Positions 1-8,974 are shown, counted from the first letter of the stretch. The stretch: DNA of 57,692 nucleotides from Natrinema hispanicum (GCF_900111485.1 NZ_FOIC01000018.1:1-57692); one strand, 5' to 3'. Program-made: numbers and translations. The notes: generated by a model not told the origin, from the letters alone.

Positions 1-291
1 CCGCCAGATTATGCCCAAGCGTATCTTGATCGCTTCGAGTTTCACTACACTCCCAAGAGAGGGAGCTGGCTGAATATGGCCGAAATCGAGATAGGCGTCC
101 TCAAACGACAGTGCCTTGATCGCCGGATCTACCACGCAGCGACCCTCCGAGCGGAGGTCGCTGCGTGGCAAAGGCGTCGAAACACGACCAATCGTCCCAT
201 TGACTGGCAGTTTACTACTGACGACGCCCGGATCAAGCTACGGCAGCTCTACCCAATTGAGATTGAAAAGGATCTACAGATTCAGACTTGA
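1..291 (+). CDS. IS630-family transposase, C-terminal part (cut by window edge)
   Basis: The frame is open from base 1 to a TGA at 289-291, so this is the end of a gene that begins before the window. The protein would be the DDE transposase of an IS630-type insertion sequence, which cuts and rejoins element ends. The stretch HYTPKRGSWLNMAEIEIG followed by QCLDRRI is the conserved block that carries the last catalytic acidic residue (the E of the AEIE run) in this family. After it comes a short basic helix and the usual LYPIE tail. I could not identify the element's right end in the AT-richer DNA that follows. Whether the element is intact cannot be judged from here. Confidence 0.85.
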   Translation, partial: PPDYAQAYLDRFEFHYTPKRGSWLNMAEIEIGVLKRQCLDRRIYHAATLRAEVAAWQRRRNTTNRPIDWQFTTDDARIKLRQLYPIEIEKDLQIQT

Positions 292-683
292 AGCTACACT
301 TAGTCGACGAGTCGTCACCGTCATGCTCGTCGTCCATGCTCATACCGTTGTTCAACCGATTCAATAATCTATGGCACTCCGAGCTGAAACGAACACACAG
401 TAAACTTGCACTGGCCGCAACCTCGCACGGATTTGTACGAAAACTCACGAATATGCGACTGTGAGGCAAGATATGTATATAAGAACACCTAGTATGTTCA
501 AGCACAAGAACGATCCGAAAGCCGAGACGTAACCGAGCTACGACGAGTACGAGCGTGATACTAGGTCGATCGATAACATATTCGGACATGGCGACACAAA
601 GTTTTTGCAATTAACCGCAATGTTTGGGTCGGTGGGCCAATCCTTCGAAGCTAAAGGAATCCACCGATTTGCGGTCTAAGTAG
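292..683. other. Non-coding, AT-richer stretch after the transposase
   Basis: No convincing gene. The long minus-strand reading frame across 233-610 codes for a basic, cysteine-dotted protein unlike halophilic proteins and antisense to the transposase end. The only structured signal seen is the promoter-like site at 472-496. Confidence 0.5.
472..532 (+). promoter_or_regulatory. Promoter-like TATA box with an orphan leaderless start
   Basis: A TATA-like run (tatgtatataag, 472-483) lies about 20-25 bases before an ATG at 494, the spacing of haloarchaeal leaderless genes. The frame from this ATG closes with TAA after only 12 codons (MFKHKNDPKAET), at 530-532. This looks like a promoter whose gene has been lost or interrupted. 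It is an inference from spacing only. Confidence 0.3.
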
Positions 684-1004
684 TGCTACGAACTCGAAAC
701 GAAATCGGAACTTCTGGATTCAGAACACTACTTCCCGTGTGTCGAGATTATCTGTGAGTTTGATCTGTGAAATTCTGCCGACTTGGAAGAGATTATCAAA
801 AACGATCACTGGAAACCCCGTCATTGCCCCGAGTGTGGGACGGTTAGCTTCGGTGGCGTGCTCGGTGATTGGGAAATTGAGACGTTCGCGGAGATCGTTG
901 ACTACGTGCTTGACATCGTCGACGACTTAATCATGAGCCGTCACGAACGATGTCGAAACCATTTGTTCTATATAAAAATAATAAAATATAATAAATCAAT
1001 TTAG
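684..1004 (+). pseudogene. Interrupted gene relic with a CPEC motif
   Basis: Frame 3 reads as protein-like sequence (ELLDSEHYFPCVEIICEFDL) up to a TGA at 768-770. It then continues in the same frame as NSADLEEIIKNDHWKPRHC-PECG and an acidic helical segment (ETFAEIVDYVLDIVDDL) to a stop at 1002-1004. The downstream part could also be read as a separate 74-residue ORF from a TTG at 783. There is no ATG at the left end because a TAG closes the frame at 681-683. The acidic helix and the C-x2-C pair are what one expects of a real halophilic protein, so I call it a decayed gene. The last 20 residues are AT-rich and lysine/isoleucine-rich, as if the original end is missing. Function is not recognised. 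Confidence 0.4.
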
Positions 1005-1625
1005 AATGAGACATCAGCAACCTGCTAACAGTAGATAATTAAGTACTGATTTTTCATAACATAGGCAAGGCATGGACGGTGAGCCGCTGGTCTCAGCTGT
1101 GAACCGTTTTGTGTGTGATAGTCCCCGTGGTCTCGTTCGTCGGTGACAACTCGTTGCCTGCACTGGTACCGAAACGGAGGCGACGATGAACGTCTCGTAT
1201 TATAACAATTCCGAGGGAAACAGTAGTATTGACTGGGTGGTTTGGTCTATCGGCTCCAGTTTGACCTCTGGCATCATGAACACGAGTTTCTAGAGCAATC
1301 ACTTGTTGTACAATAACACGAGCAAAGACAATAACATTAACTCCTATTGCTTAAGATTGTATATTTTGTTTAGAATGAATCATTTGATCACTTTAAAAAA
1401 CCCCCGACACAATATAGCATGTCTATACGGAACGATAGAAGTACAGGTCTGCAACTCTTTTCCTATATGTGAATTTAATACATTGAAAATAATGGAACAG
1501 ATACAATTAGTATGTGACAAATTGGAAACTATCTACTCTGTACCTACTAATAGAATATAACAGTTCTCCTGACTGAGGACAATCCTTGCTACTTATCAAC
1601 ACTGTATGAGTATGGCGAAGCAAAG
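1005..1625. other. AT-rich intergenic DNA before the glycan block
   Basis: About 620 bases without a supportable gene. The reading frame at 1303-1560 starts at TTG and encodes an asparagine/isoleucine/cysteine-rich chain with no acidic bias, so I take it as chance. The base composition is clearly more AT-rich than the window as a whole, in keeping with a patch of acquired or decaying DNA beside an insertion sequence. Confidence 0.5.
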
Positions 1626-2561
1626 ATGAGTAGCACATCCCCGCTTGTTAGCGTCGTGATTCCTACCTACAACCGTTCAGAGGTTATCGGAAACGCGATT
1701 TCAAGCGGTCTGAATCAAACATTCGATGACCTGGAGATTCTAGTTGTCGATGATGGATCAACGGACCAGACTAAGAAGGTCGTGTCTACCTTTACTGATG
1801 AGCGAGTTCGATATATCCCGCTAGCAGAAAACCAAGGCGCAAACGCCGCCCGGAATACCGGCGTACGGCAGGCAAACGGAGACCTCATCGCCTTTCTCGA
1901 TGCTGACGATGAATGGCAATCCGATAAGATCGAGAAACAAGTTACTCGCTTCGACGAAGTCGGCGCGGATGTAGGTCTGGTCTATACTGGAATTACTCGG
2001 AAGGAAATCGATGGGCCGATCAAAGATAGCTCAGTGCATGAGTTCGAAGGTGATGTTACTCGTCAACTCCTTCTCGGTAACTTCATCGGGACATTCTCCA
2101 CAATCATGGTCCGGAAATCCGTATTTGACGATGTCGGATATCTCAATGAGCCCCTTCCGAGCTGGCAAGATTGGGAGTTCTATCTACGGCTCTCGACGGA
2201 ATACAACGTTGCCGCTGTGCCAGAAGCACTGACTGTTCGGCGGTCAGGCGCAGCCGAACAGATCAGTTCTAATTTTCAGACGAAGCAGCAGGTCTCATAT
2301 CAAAAGTTACGGCCCATGTTTCAGGAGTTGACAGAAAACGAAGGGGTCCTCTTCCAACGACGGAGTTTTGCCGCGCTTGATCGCGCCCTCGGCGATGCCG
2401 CCCTGGTAAATGGACAGACTACTCAAGCACGGCAGATATTCCTGCGAGCAATTAAACAATATCCGTTTGATCCACTTTTGTACTCATATCTCCTCGTTTC
2501 TCTCACAGGAACAAGAGGATACAGAGCGGCGCTCCGAGTCAAACGTCGGATAGTTGGATAG
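1626..2561 (+). CDS. GT2-family glycosyltransferase
   Basis: A cytosolic GT-A-fold glycosyltransferase that probably adds one sugar from a nucleotide-sugar donor to a lipid-linked surface glycan. Visible marks are VSVVIPTYNR at residues 8-17, the VVDDGSTD nucleotide-binding motif at 40-47, and the DADDEW metal-binding DxD motif at 92-97. A conserved PSWQDWEF-type acceptor-side motif follows near 180. The C-terminal 70 residues look like a short TPR-like helical tail (GDAALVNGQTTQAR...AIKQYPFD), common in this family. No membrane segment is evident. It is the first gene of a block of glycan enzymes leading to aglB, so a role in N-glycan or S-layer polysaccharide assembly is likely. The linkage and sugar cannot be read from sequence. 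It is lower in GC than genes after 6,000. Start chosen at the ATG six bases before the conserved N-terminus. Confidence 0.85.
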   Translation: MSSTSPLVSVVIPTYNRSEVIGNAISSGLNQTFDDLEILVVDDGSTDQTKKVVSTFTDERVRYIPLAENQGANAARNTGVRQANGDLIAFLDADDEWQSDKIEKQVTRFDEVGADVGLVYTGITRKEIDGPIKDSSVHEFEGDVTRQLLLGNFIGTFSTIMVRKSVFDDVGYLNEPLPSWQDWEFYLRLSTEYNVAAVPEALTVRRSGAAEQISSNFQTKQQVSYQKLRPMFQELTENEGVLFQRRSFAALDRALGDAALVNGQTTQARQIFLRAIKQYPFDPLLYSYLLVSLTGTRGYRAALRVKRRIVG

Positions 2562-2607
2562 CGATTTGAAGTTGAAAGCCGAGCAATGGATACCGTTGAA
2601 TGCCGCC

Positions 2608-3579
2608 TCAGGTCCCCTGATAGAGCCGATTCGGTAAGACCGTTCTTACTGCCTGGTGGAGTCGCGATCGGACAGGATACGGGACAACACGGCCAGAGTG
2701 GGCCGAAATGAGATCCAGGGCCATTGAACTCCAGTCGGTCATAGATAATGTCTGTGATTCCCAACCATACCGGCGGAGCGTTGTGGCAATTGTCGGATTT
2801 CGGATTCGAGAGAGGTTTTTCCACTTCCCATAGTGAATAATCTGCACATCGTCGGGACAGTGTATACGGCCAAGGAGTGGGAAGTTCTGCTGATCCGTGA
2901 GGAGTTCGGTCTTCCGATTTCGAGCAGCGAGTGCGAGCGCAATTTGGTCGTTGAAAAACGTCTCGTCATGCTCTAAGAATTCAGCGTTGAGCGTGTCGCG
3001 AGTAATCGAAAGCCAATCGTCAGGAAAATTTTTATCTGACGTGACGATAACGCCTGCATTGAAATATGGTCTGATCGTTCGGTTGTCACAGCTGGTCTGA
3101 ACGGTCGCCGAGGGAGGCGAGAGATCGTAGGCGTCGTACAATCGGTGCCAGTCGGCCTCAGAATATTCGCTCGCCCAATATTGGGTACCGACGAAGACTG
3201 GGCTGGCATACAGTTCTGCGCTCGAGCTCTCGAGAACCGGTGGTGAAAGAATAACTGTATCGGTATCTAGCCCGACATAGTAATCCGTGTCGAATTGCTG
3301 AACTGCCTTACGGAGTGCCTGCTGCTTGGCGGAGATTGGATATTCAGGAAGTGGGATTTCGCCAGTAACAACCGTCGAGTTTGCCTTAATATCCTGTAAA
3401 ATCGGATCAGCAATCTCGTCAATCGAGTCTTCCGGAACGAAGGTAAGAACATTTGCATTTGGACACGTCTGGCGAAGCGATGTCGTGAGCAACCGTGCTT
3501 GCGTCGCTAATTGCCCGGCGTCCGCAGTCAACGAGTAGGTTGCGTTCTGCAACGAAACATGGTTTGACTCAGGAGCCAT
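2608..3579 (-). CDS. DxD-motif sugar transferase-like protein
   Basis: A 323-residue soluble protein that resembles nucleotide-diphospho-sugar transferases (GT8-like or similar GT-A folds). The key sign is YYVGLDTDTVIL at residues 100-111, a buried hydrophobic strand ending in D105-T-D107, the usual metal/nucleotide-sugar site. It follows an N-terminal half with the look of a Rossmann-type fold (LLTTSLRQTCPNANVLTFVP). A second acidic patch, FNDQIALAL, near 210 and HYGKWKNLSR near 250 fit the acceptor half of such enzymes. It converges on the GT2 gene to its right-hand neighbour and is followed 15 bases upstream by the phosphatase-fold gene on the same strand, so the two are probably co-transcribed. 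Donor and acceptor are unknown. A noncatalytic member of the fold cannot be excluded. Confidence 0.6.
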   Translation of the reverse strand: MAPESNHVSLQNATYSLTADAGQLATQARLLTTSLRQTCPNANVLTFVPEDSIDEIADPILQDIKANSTVVTGEIPLPEYPISAKQQALRKAVQQFDTDYYVGLDTDTVILSPPVLESSSAELYASPVFVGTQYWASEYSEADWHRLYDAYDLSPPSATVQTSCDNRTIRPYFNAGVIVTSDKNFPDDWLSITRDTLNAEFLEHDETFFNDQIALALAARNRKTELLTDQQNFPLLGRIHCPDDVQIIHYGKWKNLSRIRNPTIATTLRRYGWESQTLSMTDWSSMALDLISAHSGRVVPYPVRSRLHQAVRTVLPNRLYQGT

Positions 3580-3594
3580 TGTTTCTAGACTTCG

Positions 3595-4539
3595 TCACAG
3601 GTATCCGAGATCTGCTAGTTTCGACTTGACATCATCTTGTTCGGCACTGTGGGACTGTGTCTGTGGATCATACGTCTCCTCGTCAGTTGCGGATGTTTCG
3701 ATCCATGGGACAGTACGCAGGACGTCAGAATCAATCTCGCTTGGATGGCCGTAGATCCCGTGTTCACCGAGACCGTTCCCGTGATCGGAGGTGATAACCA
3801 CCGATTGTGCATCAATGTTCTCAAGCAGTAGCTCAACATCGTCAAGGACGGCTCGTAAATTGTCTTTGTAAGCCTCCCATACGGTCTGTTTGGGAATTTC
3901 CCCATCACGAAGGCGCATCCAGACGTTCTTTTTTTCTCCGGTGTAGAGTTCTTCCCACGAATCAGGAGAGATGCCAGCCTGGAGGTCGTGATTGATGAAC
4001 GGGGCATGCGGTTGCATGTAATGAACGATCATCTGTTCTGGTTGATTGTTGCGCCAGTGGTGGATTGCGCGGTCAGTCAATGACCGTGGTTGAATTGTTC
4101 CGATCTCTTCATCCCAGTCATAGCGCCAGACTTCATCTACTGCATGAAAGTCAGACTCTTGAACTGCTTGTTCTGAGTAAGGATTGCCAGTGATATACGT
4201 CGTATTTGCCATCTCGTCGGCGAAGTCTGGAGAGAAGTTCCGTTCCAACCACTGGAGCGAGGAACTTCCGAGAGAGCGAAATGACCCAATCCCTTCACAA
4301 AATCGATACTCCGGACCAACCTCGTTCATTAAATCGAGACGACAGGCATCGAGGACGAGAAGCACGTCCCAATCCTGCGAAAATACCTGCTGTCCACGAG
4401 TAACACGGTCAGTGGTAGTGTGATAGGTTCGGAGAAGAGATTCGTATGCGTAATATCCTCCCGATCGTACTAGTTGGCGAAAACCACTATTCTGTTGAAT
4501 ATCAATTCCGGCGCGGAGTAGCGATAAGAGTGAAGTCAT
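3595..4539 (-). CDS. Alkaline-phosphatase/sulfatase-fold enzyme
   Basis: A 314-residue member of the alkaline phosphatase superfamily, which hydrolyses or transfers phosphate or sulfate esters using a nucleophile and two bound metals. The first metal/nucleophile block is VLLVLDACRLDLM at residues 59-71, with D64 as metal ligand and C66 at the nucleophile position. The second block is ITSDHGNGLGEHGIYGHP near 260, with the D-H and G-E-H metal ligands. The HYMQPHAPF motif near 180 is also typical. I prefer the ATG at 4539, because the open frame further upstream (to 4665) is AT-rich and not protein-like. Set among glycosyltransferases, it may add or remove a phosphate or sulfate group on the surface glycan. 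Cys at the nucleophile position followed by x-L-D is not a canonical C-x-P-x-R sulfatase motif, so sulfatase activity is not proven. Confidence 0.7.
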   Translation of the reverse strand: MTSLLSLLRAGIDIQQNSGFRQLVRSGGYYAYESLLRTYHTTTDRVTRGQQVFSQDWDVLLVLDACRLDLMNEVGPEYRFCEGIGSFRSLGSSSLQWLERNFSPDFADEMANTTYITGNPYSEQAVQESDFHAVDEVWRYDWDEEIGTIQPRSLTDRAIHHWRNNQPEQMIVHYMQPHAPFINHDLQAGISPDSWEELYTGEKKNVWMRLRDGEIPKQTVWEAYKDNLRAVLDDVELLLENIDAQSVVITSDHGNGLGEHGIYGHPSEIDSDVLRTVPWIETSATDEETYDPQTQSHSAEQDDVKSKLADLGYL

Positions 4540-4759
4540 AGATACTGTTCTAGTTGATCTTTCTCTGAGAGAGAGGACTCTTCTAATATAAATTTTCTCG
4601 AATACGATACTGGGTAGCCACTCTATTGACCACGTCGTGGATAAGAGTGTAGTGAAATAATACATATGAATTAGAATTGGGATATAATTTGTGTGAAAGA
4701 GTTCCCTGAGTCAACGTCGCGAGAATGTTGTTGACAGTATCTAATCTATCGGAAGTGGG

Positions 4760-5914
4760 TTATTCATACGCATCGCGTAGCTCATCGTCAACATCCCATA
4801 CTGCCGATCCGTCTCCGCGGAGTAGTTTCAGAGTTGCAAGGAACAAGGATACCTGAGTATCGAAGATTGCATACAGCGGCTGGAGCAGGCCGAGGCGTTC
4901 TCGAGAACCAACTGTGATAAACATCGCTAGGCTCGCAGGGATCACCAATCCGAACGGGCCAGCAATCATCAGTCCAACTATGCTCAACAATCCGACTGAC
5001 ATTGTCAAAAGCCATGGTGACACGAGCATGAACCACCAATTAAATGGAAGAACGATTCGTCCGAATAAGCCATGCTGGCCGAGTGCATCGCGATGTTGGA
5101 CTAACAGTCGAAGCAAACCCATTGCCCGGCGATCCTTCTGCGTGCGTCGCTTGCTGAACTGGGAATGAGATGCTTCTTTGTACTTGATGTCCGGATCGAA
5201 GAGTACGCGCTTTCCGTTCCGTCGAATCTTAAGTGCCAGCTCTGTATCATCGGCAATAGAATTCGGGTCAATAGAAACAATCTCTTCGTTCTCAAACGCA
5301 GAGAACGGGCCGTGGAAAATCAGAGTCGAATCGATGTGTGACTCCAGCGTCTGGATAGTCGCTTGCACGTCACGGTAGCCCGCTTCGATTTCACTCCCTC
5401 CAAGAACTTCGACATTCCGTCCAGTCACGGCACCTACATCCGGATCAGCCAAGTTTGCAGCAGCCTCGCGGAGAGCATCTGCAGCCACTTTCGAGTCGCA
5501 ATCGGTTTTAACGACCATCTCGTTTGCAGCGGCTTCATAGGCGTCGTTTAACGCAGGTGCAAGCCCGCGACGCTCGTCCTCTTCGAGAAGGACTAGATCT
5601 GGATTTTCGCGGTTTGTAAAGAAGTTTCGGACAATATCACGTGTATTATCGTCACTGGAGTCGACGACGACAACCTCAATCTTCTCCATCGGGTAGTCCA
5701 GTGAAACGATGTCGAGAAGTTTGTTCTCAATGATCCGCTCTTCGTTGTATGTCGGTAAGACAATGCTGACAGTCGGTTCAGAGTGCTGTTTCTCCGCCGG
5801 CGATCCTCGTGGGTCCCAGACCTTCGCGAGTAGCAAGTAGATCGCGTAGGGAAGTCCCGTAAGAGAGAGAAGTATCGTTACGACGCCGATGAGACGCCGA
5901 GCCATTTTTCGCAT
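4760..5914 (-). CDS. Membrane-anchored GT2 glycosyltransferase
   Basis: A 384-residue processive-type GT2 enzyme, likely acting on the inner face of the membrane. A membrane span lies at residues 8-30. The catalytic domain follows, with VSIVLPTYNEE at 49-59, VVVVDSSDDN at 81-90, the DCD metal motif at 138-140, DDTELALKIRRNG at 222-234 and an arginine-rich SQFSKRRTQKDRR block at 251-263 where the Q/RxxRW motif usually sits. Three hydrophobic segments close the protein, near 290-313, 315-337 and 347-365. This layout is that of hyaluronan/cellulose-synthase-like or AglE/AglG-like transferases. An internal ATG at codon 4 is an alternative start. It is transcribed away from aglB, so the two share the 140-base spacer between them. 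Confidence 0.8.
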   Translation of the reverse strand: MRKMARRLIGVVTILLSLTGLPYAIYLLLAKVWDPRGSPAEKQHSEPTVSIVLPTYNEERIIENKLLDIVSLDYPMEKIEVVVVDSSDDNTRDIVRNFFTNRENPDLVLLEEDERRGLAPALNDAYEAAANEMVVKTDCDSKVAADALREAAANLADPDVGAVTGRNVEVLGGSEIEAGYRDVQATIQTLESHIDSTLIFHGPFSAFENEEIVSIDPNSIADDTELALKIRRNGKRVLFDPDIKYKEASHSQFSKRRTQKDRRAMGLLRLLVQHRDALGQHGLFGRIVLPFNWWFMLVSPWLLTMSVGLLSIVGLMIAGPFGLVIPASLAMFITVGSRERLGLLQPLYAIFDTQVSLFLATLKLLRGDGSAVWDVDDELRDAYE

Positions 5915-6016
5915 ATGCGCTCCTTTTCATACTGCCACAAAAATTCTGACGGTCCACCTGTTGTCGTATCTTACTACTTTCCGGTCGGCACAAACATGAA
6001 AGCTGCCCGAATAGAT

Positions 6017-6029
6017 GATAAGGCTTATC
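6017..6029. promoter_or_regulatory. Perfect inverted repeat in the aglB upstream region
   Basis: The 13-mer gataaggcttatc is two exact 6-base arms around one G. Its centre is about 32 bases before the aglB ATG at 6055, where a TATA box or operator would be expected. AT-rich arms could serve as the TATA element itself. An operator role is only a guess. Confidence 0.35.
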
Positions 6030-6054
6030 CAAGCGATGCGTCTGTTGACTTCTA

Positions 6055-8964
6055 ATGAGTACCGACACCGAACGCGTCGAGGAAGGGACTGAAACCTCCC
6101 TCCTCGAGTCGTGGCGAGACTGGTATCACCTCCCCGTACTCGGGGTCGTGATGCTGTTTATGCTCTGGGTACGCACCCAGGCGTACGAGCGGTTCGTAGA
6201 AGATGGCACGCCCGCGTTCGCGGGTATTGACTCGTGGTATCACTGGCGGACGATCAACTGGACAGCAGAGAATTATCCGCATACGATGCCCTACGAGGTT
6301 TGGACGGGGTTCCCGACCGGCACCTACGTCGGCCAGTTCGGGACGCTGTACGACCAACTCATCGTCACTGTGGCGATGATCGTCGGGTTCGGTGATCCAT
6401 CCCAGCAAACCCTATACACGGTCTCGTTACTTGCGGTCCCAGTCATGGCCGCTCTCGTCGCGATTCCCGTCTTTTACGCAGGCAGACGGCTCGGCGGGAC
6501 ACTCGGCGGCCTCGTTTCTGTCCTCGTTATCGCGCTCTCGACGGGACAGTTCCTCTCTCGATCGACGGTCGGCCAACTCGACCATCAGGCTGTCGAGCCG
6601 CTCTTCATGGCCATCGCGGTCGTCGCGATGATGGTCGCCGTCACCGCAGGTGAACGCGAGAAACCGATCTACGAACTGGTCGTCGACCGGGACTGGACCA
6701 CGCTTCGAACACCTGTGATATATAGCGTTCTTGCTGGAGTCGCACTGACACTGTATATCTGGGTCTGGCCGTCGGGGGTTCTTCTCGTCGGCATCTTCGG
6801 CGTTTTCTTTGCCATTCAACTCACTCTCGACTACGTCCGTGGTAGCTCGCCGGATCATATCGCCTTCGTTGGCGCAGTCAGTCTCGGCGTCACCGCCGTG
6901 CTAACGACGCTGTTGATAGAACAGCCCGGCAGTACGGGTTCGACGAGCCTCGGACTCCTCCAGCCTTTGCTTGCCTTCCTCGTGGCAGCCGGCTGTGTCT
7001 TCATGGCCTGGCTCGCCCGAGAGTGGAACGATCGCGGGCTCGGGCGCCGGTACTACCCCGCTGCCATCGGTGGTCTGATCGCTGCAACGCTGCTGGTGAT
7101 GTGGCTTGCCCTTCCCAGCCTGTTCGATTCGATCGTGGGTAACGCGACGCGCCGTATGATCCCCATCGGCGGGACGGCGACTGACCTCACCATTGTCGAG
7201 GCCCAGCCCCCCGAGAACTTCTTCAACCGCGTCTTCGCTGAGTTCGGCAGTGCGTTCTACACGATGCTTGCCGGCCTTGCGTTCCTCGCTATCCGCCCAC
7301 TCTTCGGCCGCAAGTTCCGCGCCGAACACACCCTCGTCATCGTCTGGTCACTGTTCCTGATCAGCATGGCCGCGACGCAGGTGCGGTTCATGTACTACCT
7401 CGTGCTCGCGGTCGCGATCGTCAACGCGGCGTTCGTCGCCGAACTCGTCCAGTTGTTTAATCTCGACCTCAAGAGCGGTCTCAACTCCATCAAGTCCCTC
7501 GAGACCTACCAGGTGGTCGCTGTCGTGCTCGTGGTCTTGCTCCTCTTTGCGCCACTCCTCCCGCCGCTTGCACAGGCCGGTGGAACGGCGTGGGAGGTCG
7601 GCGAAGCGACGGGTCCGAACTCCGACGCCACGACGTGGGAGGCGTCGAACGAGTGGCTGCAGGAGAACACGCCCGCGCCGGGGAACTACGGCGGAGCGGA
7701 CAACGCTGACCAACTCGACTACTACGGTACCTACACGCCGGGTGATGGTGACTTCGAGTATCCGGAGGGTGCCTACGGCGTTATGTCGTGGTGGGACTAC
7801 GGCCACCTGATAACGACGCAGGCCGAGCGGATTCCCCACTCGAACCCGTTCCAGCAGAACGCCCGCTCGTCGTCGGCGTTCCTGACGGCTGAATCCGAAG
7901 ACCACGGGGAATTGATCCTCGAGGGGATCGCCGCCGGCGAACCCGTTGCCGGTCGGTCGACCGAAGACCTTCAGCAGACGGTCTCTGGCGACAATTCGGA
8001 CGAGGAGATCCGCTACGTCATGATCGACTATGCGATGGCCGGTGGCAAGTTCGGGGCGATCACCCAGTGGACCGGTCCTGGATACGGCCATTACGTGACG
8101 CCGGAAGACTACAGCGGCCAGCCGATCAGCGCCGACGAGGTCGGACAGGTCTTCGGTGACCTGCCATACGACGACACGATGACGTCGAAGCTGTACTTCG
8201 ATGACGCCGAGGATATGGAACACTACCGGCTCGTTCACGAGAACACCGACCCGGGAATGGCCTTTTTCGTCAGCTACGCGCAGGTCAGTGACGGTCAGGT
8301 CGTCCACATTGGCGAAAACGGCCAGCCGGTTCAACCCGGACAGGGACAGCCCGCCGTCGTCGTCAACCGACGCGTCTCCCAGCAGACGCTGCTCCAGCTT
8401 CGGAGCAGCCCGAACTACCAAGTCTTCGACGCCAAGAGCGCTGCCGCCGTGAAAACGTTCGAGCGCGTCGAGGGTGCGACGATTACCGGCACTGTCGGCG
8501 ACGGCGTGTCGAACGCTGACAACGCCACGGCCGCGGCCACAGTCGAACTCGAGACGAATTCCGGCCGGACGTTCAACTACACGCAGCGTGCCGATCTCGC
8601 GGCCGACGGGAGCTTCGAACTGACCGTGCCGTACGCGACGAACGACGAACTCGGCGTCGAGGACGGCTACACCAACAGTAGCGTCGAGGCGACCGGTAAC
8701 TACACCGTCAGCGTCGTTGCGACCGGCGACGGCGAGCCAACCTACTACAGCGGCGAGACGGCTGTCTCCGAGCCCGCAGTGGTGGACGGTGACAGCGTCG
8801 ACGTCTCACTCGAGGAAGTCACAACGCGGCCGAGCGGTGTGACTGACGGAACCGAAACTAACGATGGATCGACCGACACGGAAAGCACCGACGCGTCGGG
8901 GAACGAAACGGAGGCCCCGCCCACCAACGCGCTCGCGCCAGTGACGGCCGAACCAGCACTCTGA
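6055..8964 (+). CDS. aglB: Oligosaccharyltransferase AglB (STT3 family)
   Basis: AglB moves the assembled glycan from dolichol (phosphate) to asparagine in N-x-S/T sites of S-layer and other surface proteins, working on the outer face of the membrane. The first half, to about residue 500, is polytopic with around a dozen hydrophobic spans. An early IDSWYHWR loop near residue 57 carries the first conserved acidic catalytic/metal residue of STT3 proteins. The hallmark WWDYGH is at residues 579-584 and begins the soluble C-terminal domain. The chain ends in a Ser/Thr/Asp/Glu-rich tail (about 915-969) of low complexity. At 969 residues it is of the length usual for haloarchaeal AglB. It sits at the end of the glycan block, as in other haloarchaea where agl genes cluster around aglB. 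This is one of the safest calls in the window. Confidence 0.97.
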   Translation: MSTDTERVEEGTETSLLESWRDWYHLPVLGVVMLFMLWVRTQAYERFVEDGTPAFAGIDSWYHWRTINWTAENYPHTMPYEVWTGFPTGTYVGQFGTLYDQLIVTVAMIVGFGDPSQQTLYTVSLLAVPVMAALVAIPVFYAGRRLGGTLGGLVSVLVIALSTGQFLSRSTVGQLDHQAVEPLFMAIAVVAMMVAVTAGEREKPIYELVVDRDWTTLRTPVIYSVLAGVALTLYIWVWPSGVLLVGIFGVFFAIQLTLDYVRGSSPDHIAFVGAVSLGVTAVLTTLLIEQPGSTGSTSLGLLQPLLAFLVAAGCVFMAWLAREWNDRGLGRRYYPAAIGGLIAATLLVMWLALPSLFDSIVGNATRRMIPIGGTATDLTIVEAQPPENFFNRVFAEFGSAFYTMLAGLAFLAIRPLFGRKFRAEHTLVIVWSLFLISMAATQVRFMYYLVLAVAIVNAAFVAELVQLFNLDLKSGLNSIKSLETYQVVAVVLVVLLLFAPLLPPLAQAGGTAWEVGEATGPNSDATTWEASNEWLQENTPAPGNYGGADNADQLDYYGTYTPGDGDFEYPEGAYGVMSWWDYGHLITTQAERIPHSNPFQQNARSSSAFLTAESEDHGELILEGIAAGEPVAGRSTEDLQQTVSGDNSDEEIRYVMIDYAMAGGKFGAITQWTGPGYGHYVTPEDYSGQPISADEVGQVFGDLPYDDTMTSKLYFDDAEDMEHYRLVHENTDPGMAFFVSYAQVSDGQVVHIGENGQPVQPGQGQPAVVVNRRVSQQTLLQLRSSPNYQVFDAKSAAAVKTFERVEGATITGTVGDGVSNADNATAAATVELETNSGRTFNYTQRADLAADGSFELTVPYATNDELGVEDGYTNSSVEATGNYTVSVVATGDGEPTYYSGETAVSEPAVVDGDSVDVSLEEVTTRPSGVTDGTETNDGSTDTESTDASGNETEAPPTNALAPVTAEPAL

Positions 8965-8974
8965 GGGAAAGCCG

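Noticed and set aside
233-610. 125-codon minus-strand frame
   Set aside because: Antisense to the transposase end; product basic and cysteine/arginine-rich, unlike halophilic proteins.
1303-1560. 85-codon plus-strand frame
   Set aside because: TTG start, Asn/Ile/Cys-rich product, AT-rich DNA; no acidic bias or motif.
7348-8421. 357-codon minus-strand frame over aglB
   Set aside because: Shadow of aglB; Arg/Val-rich product.
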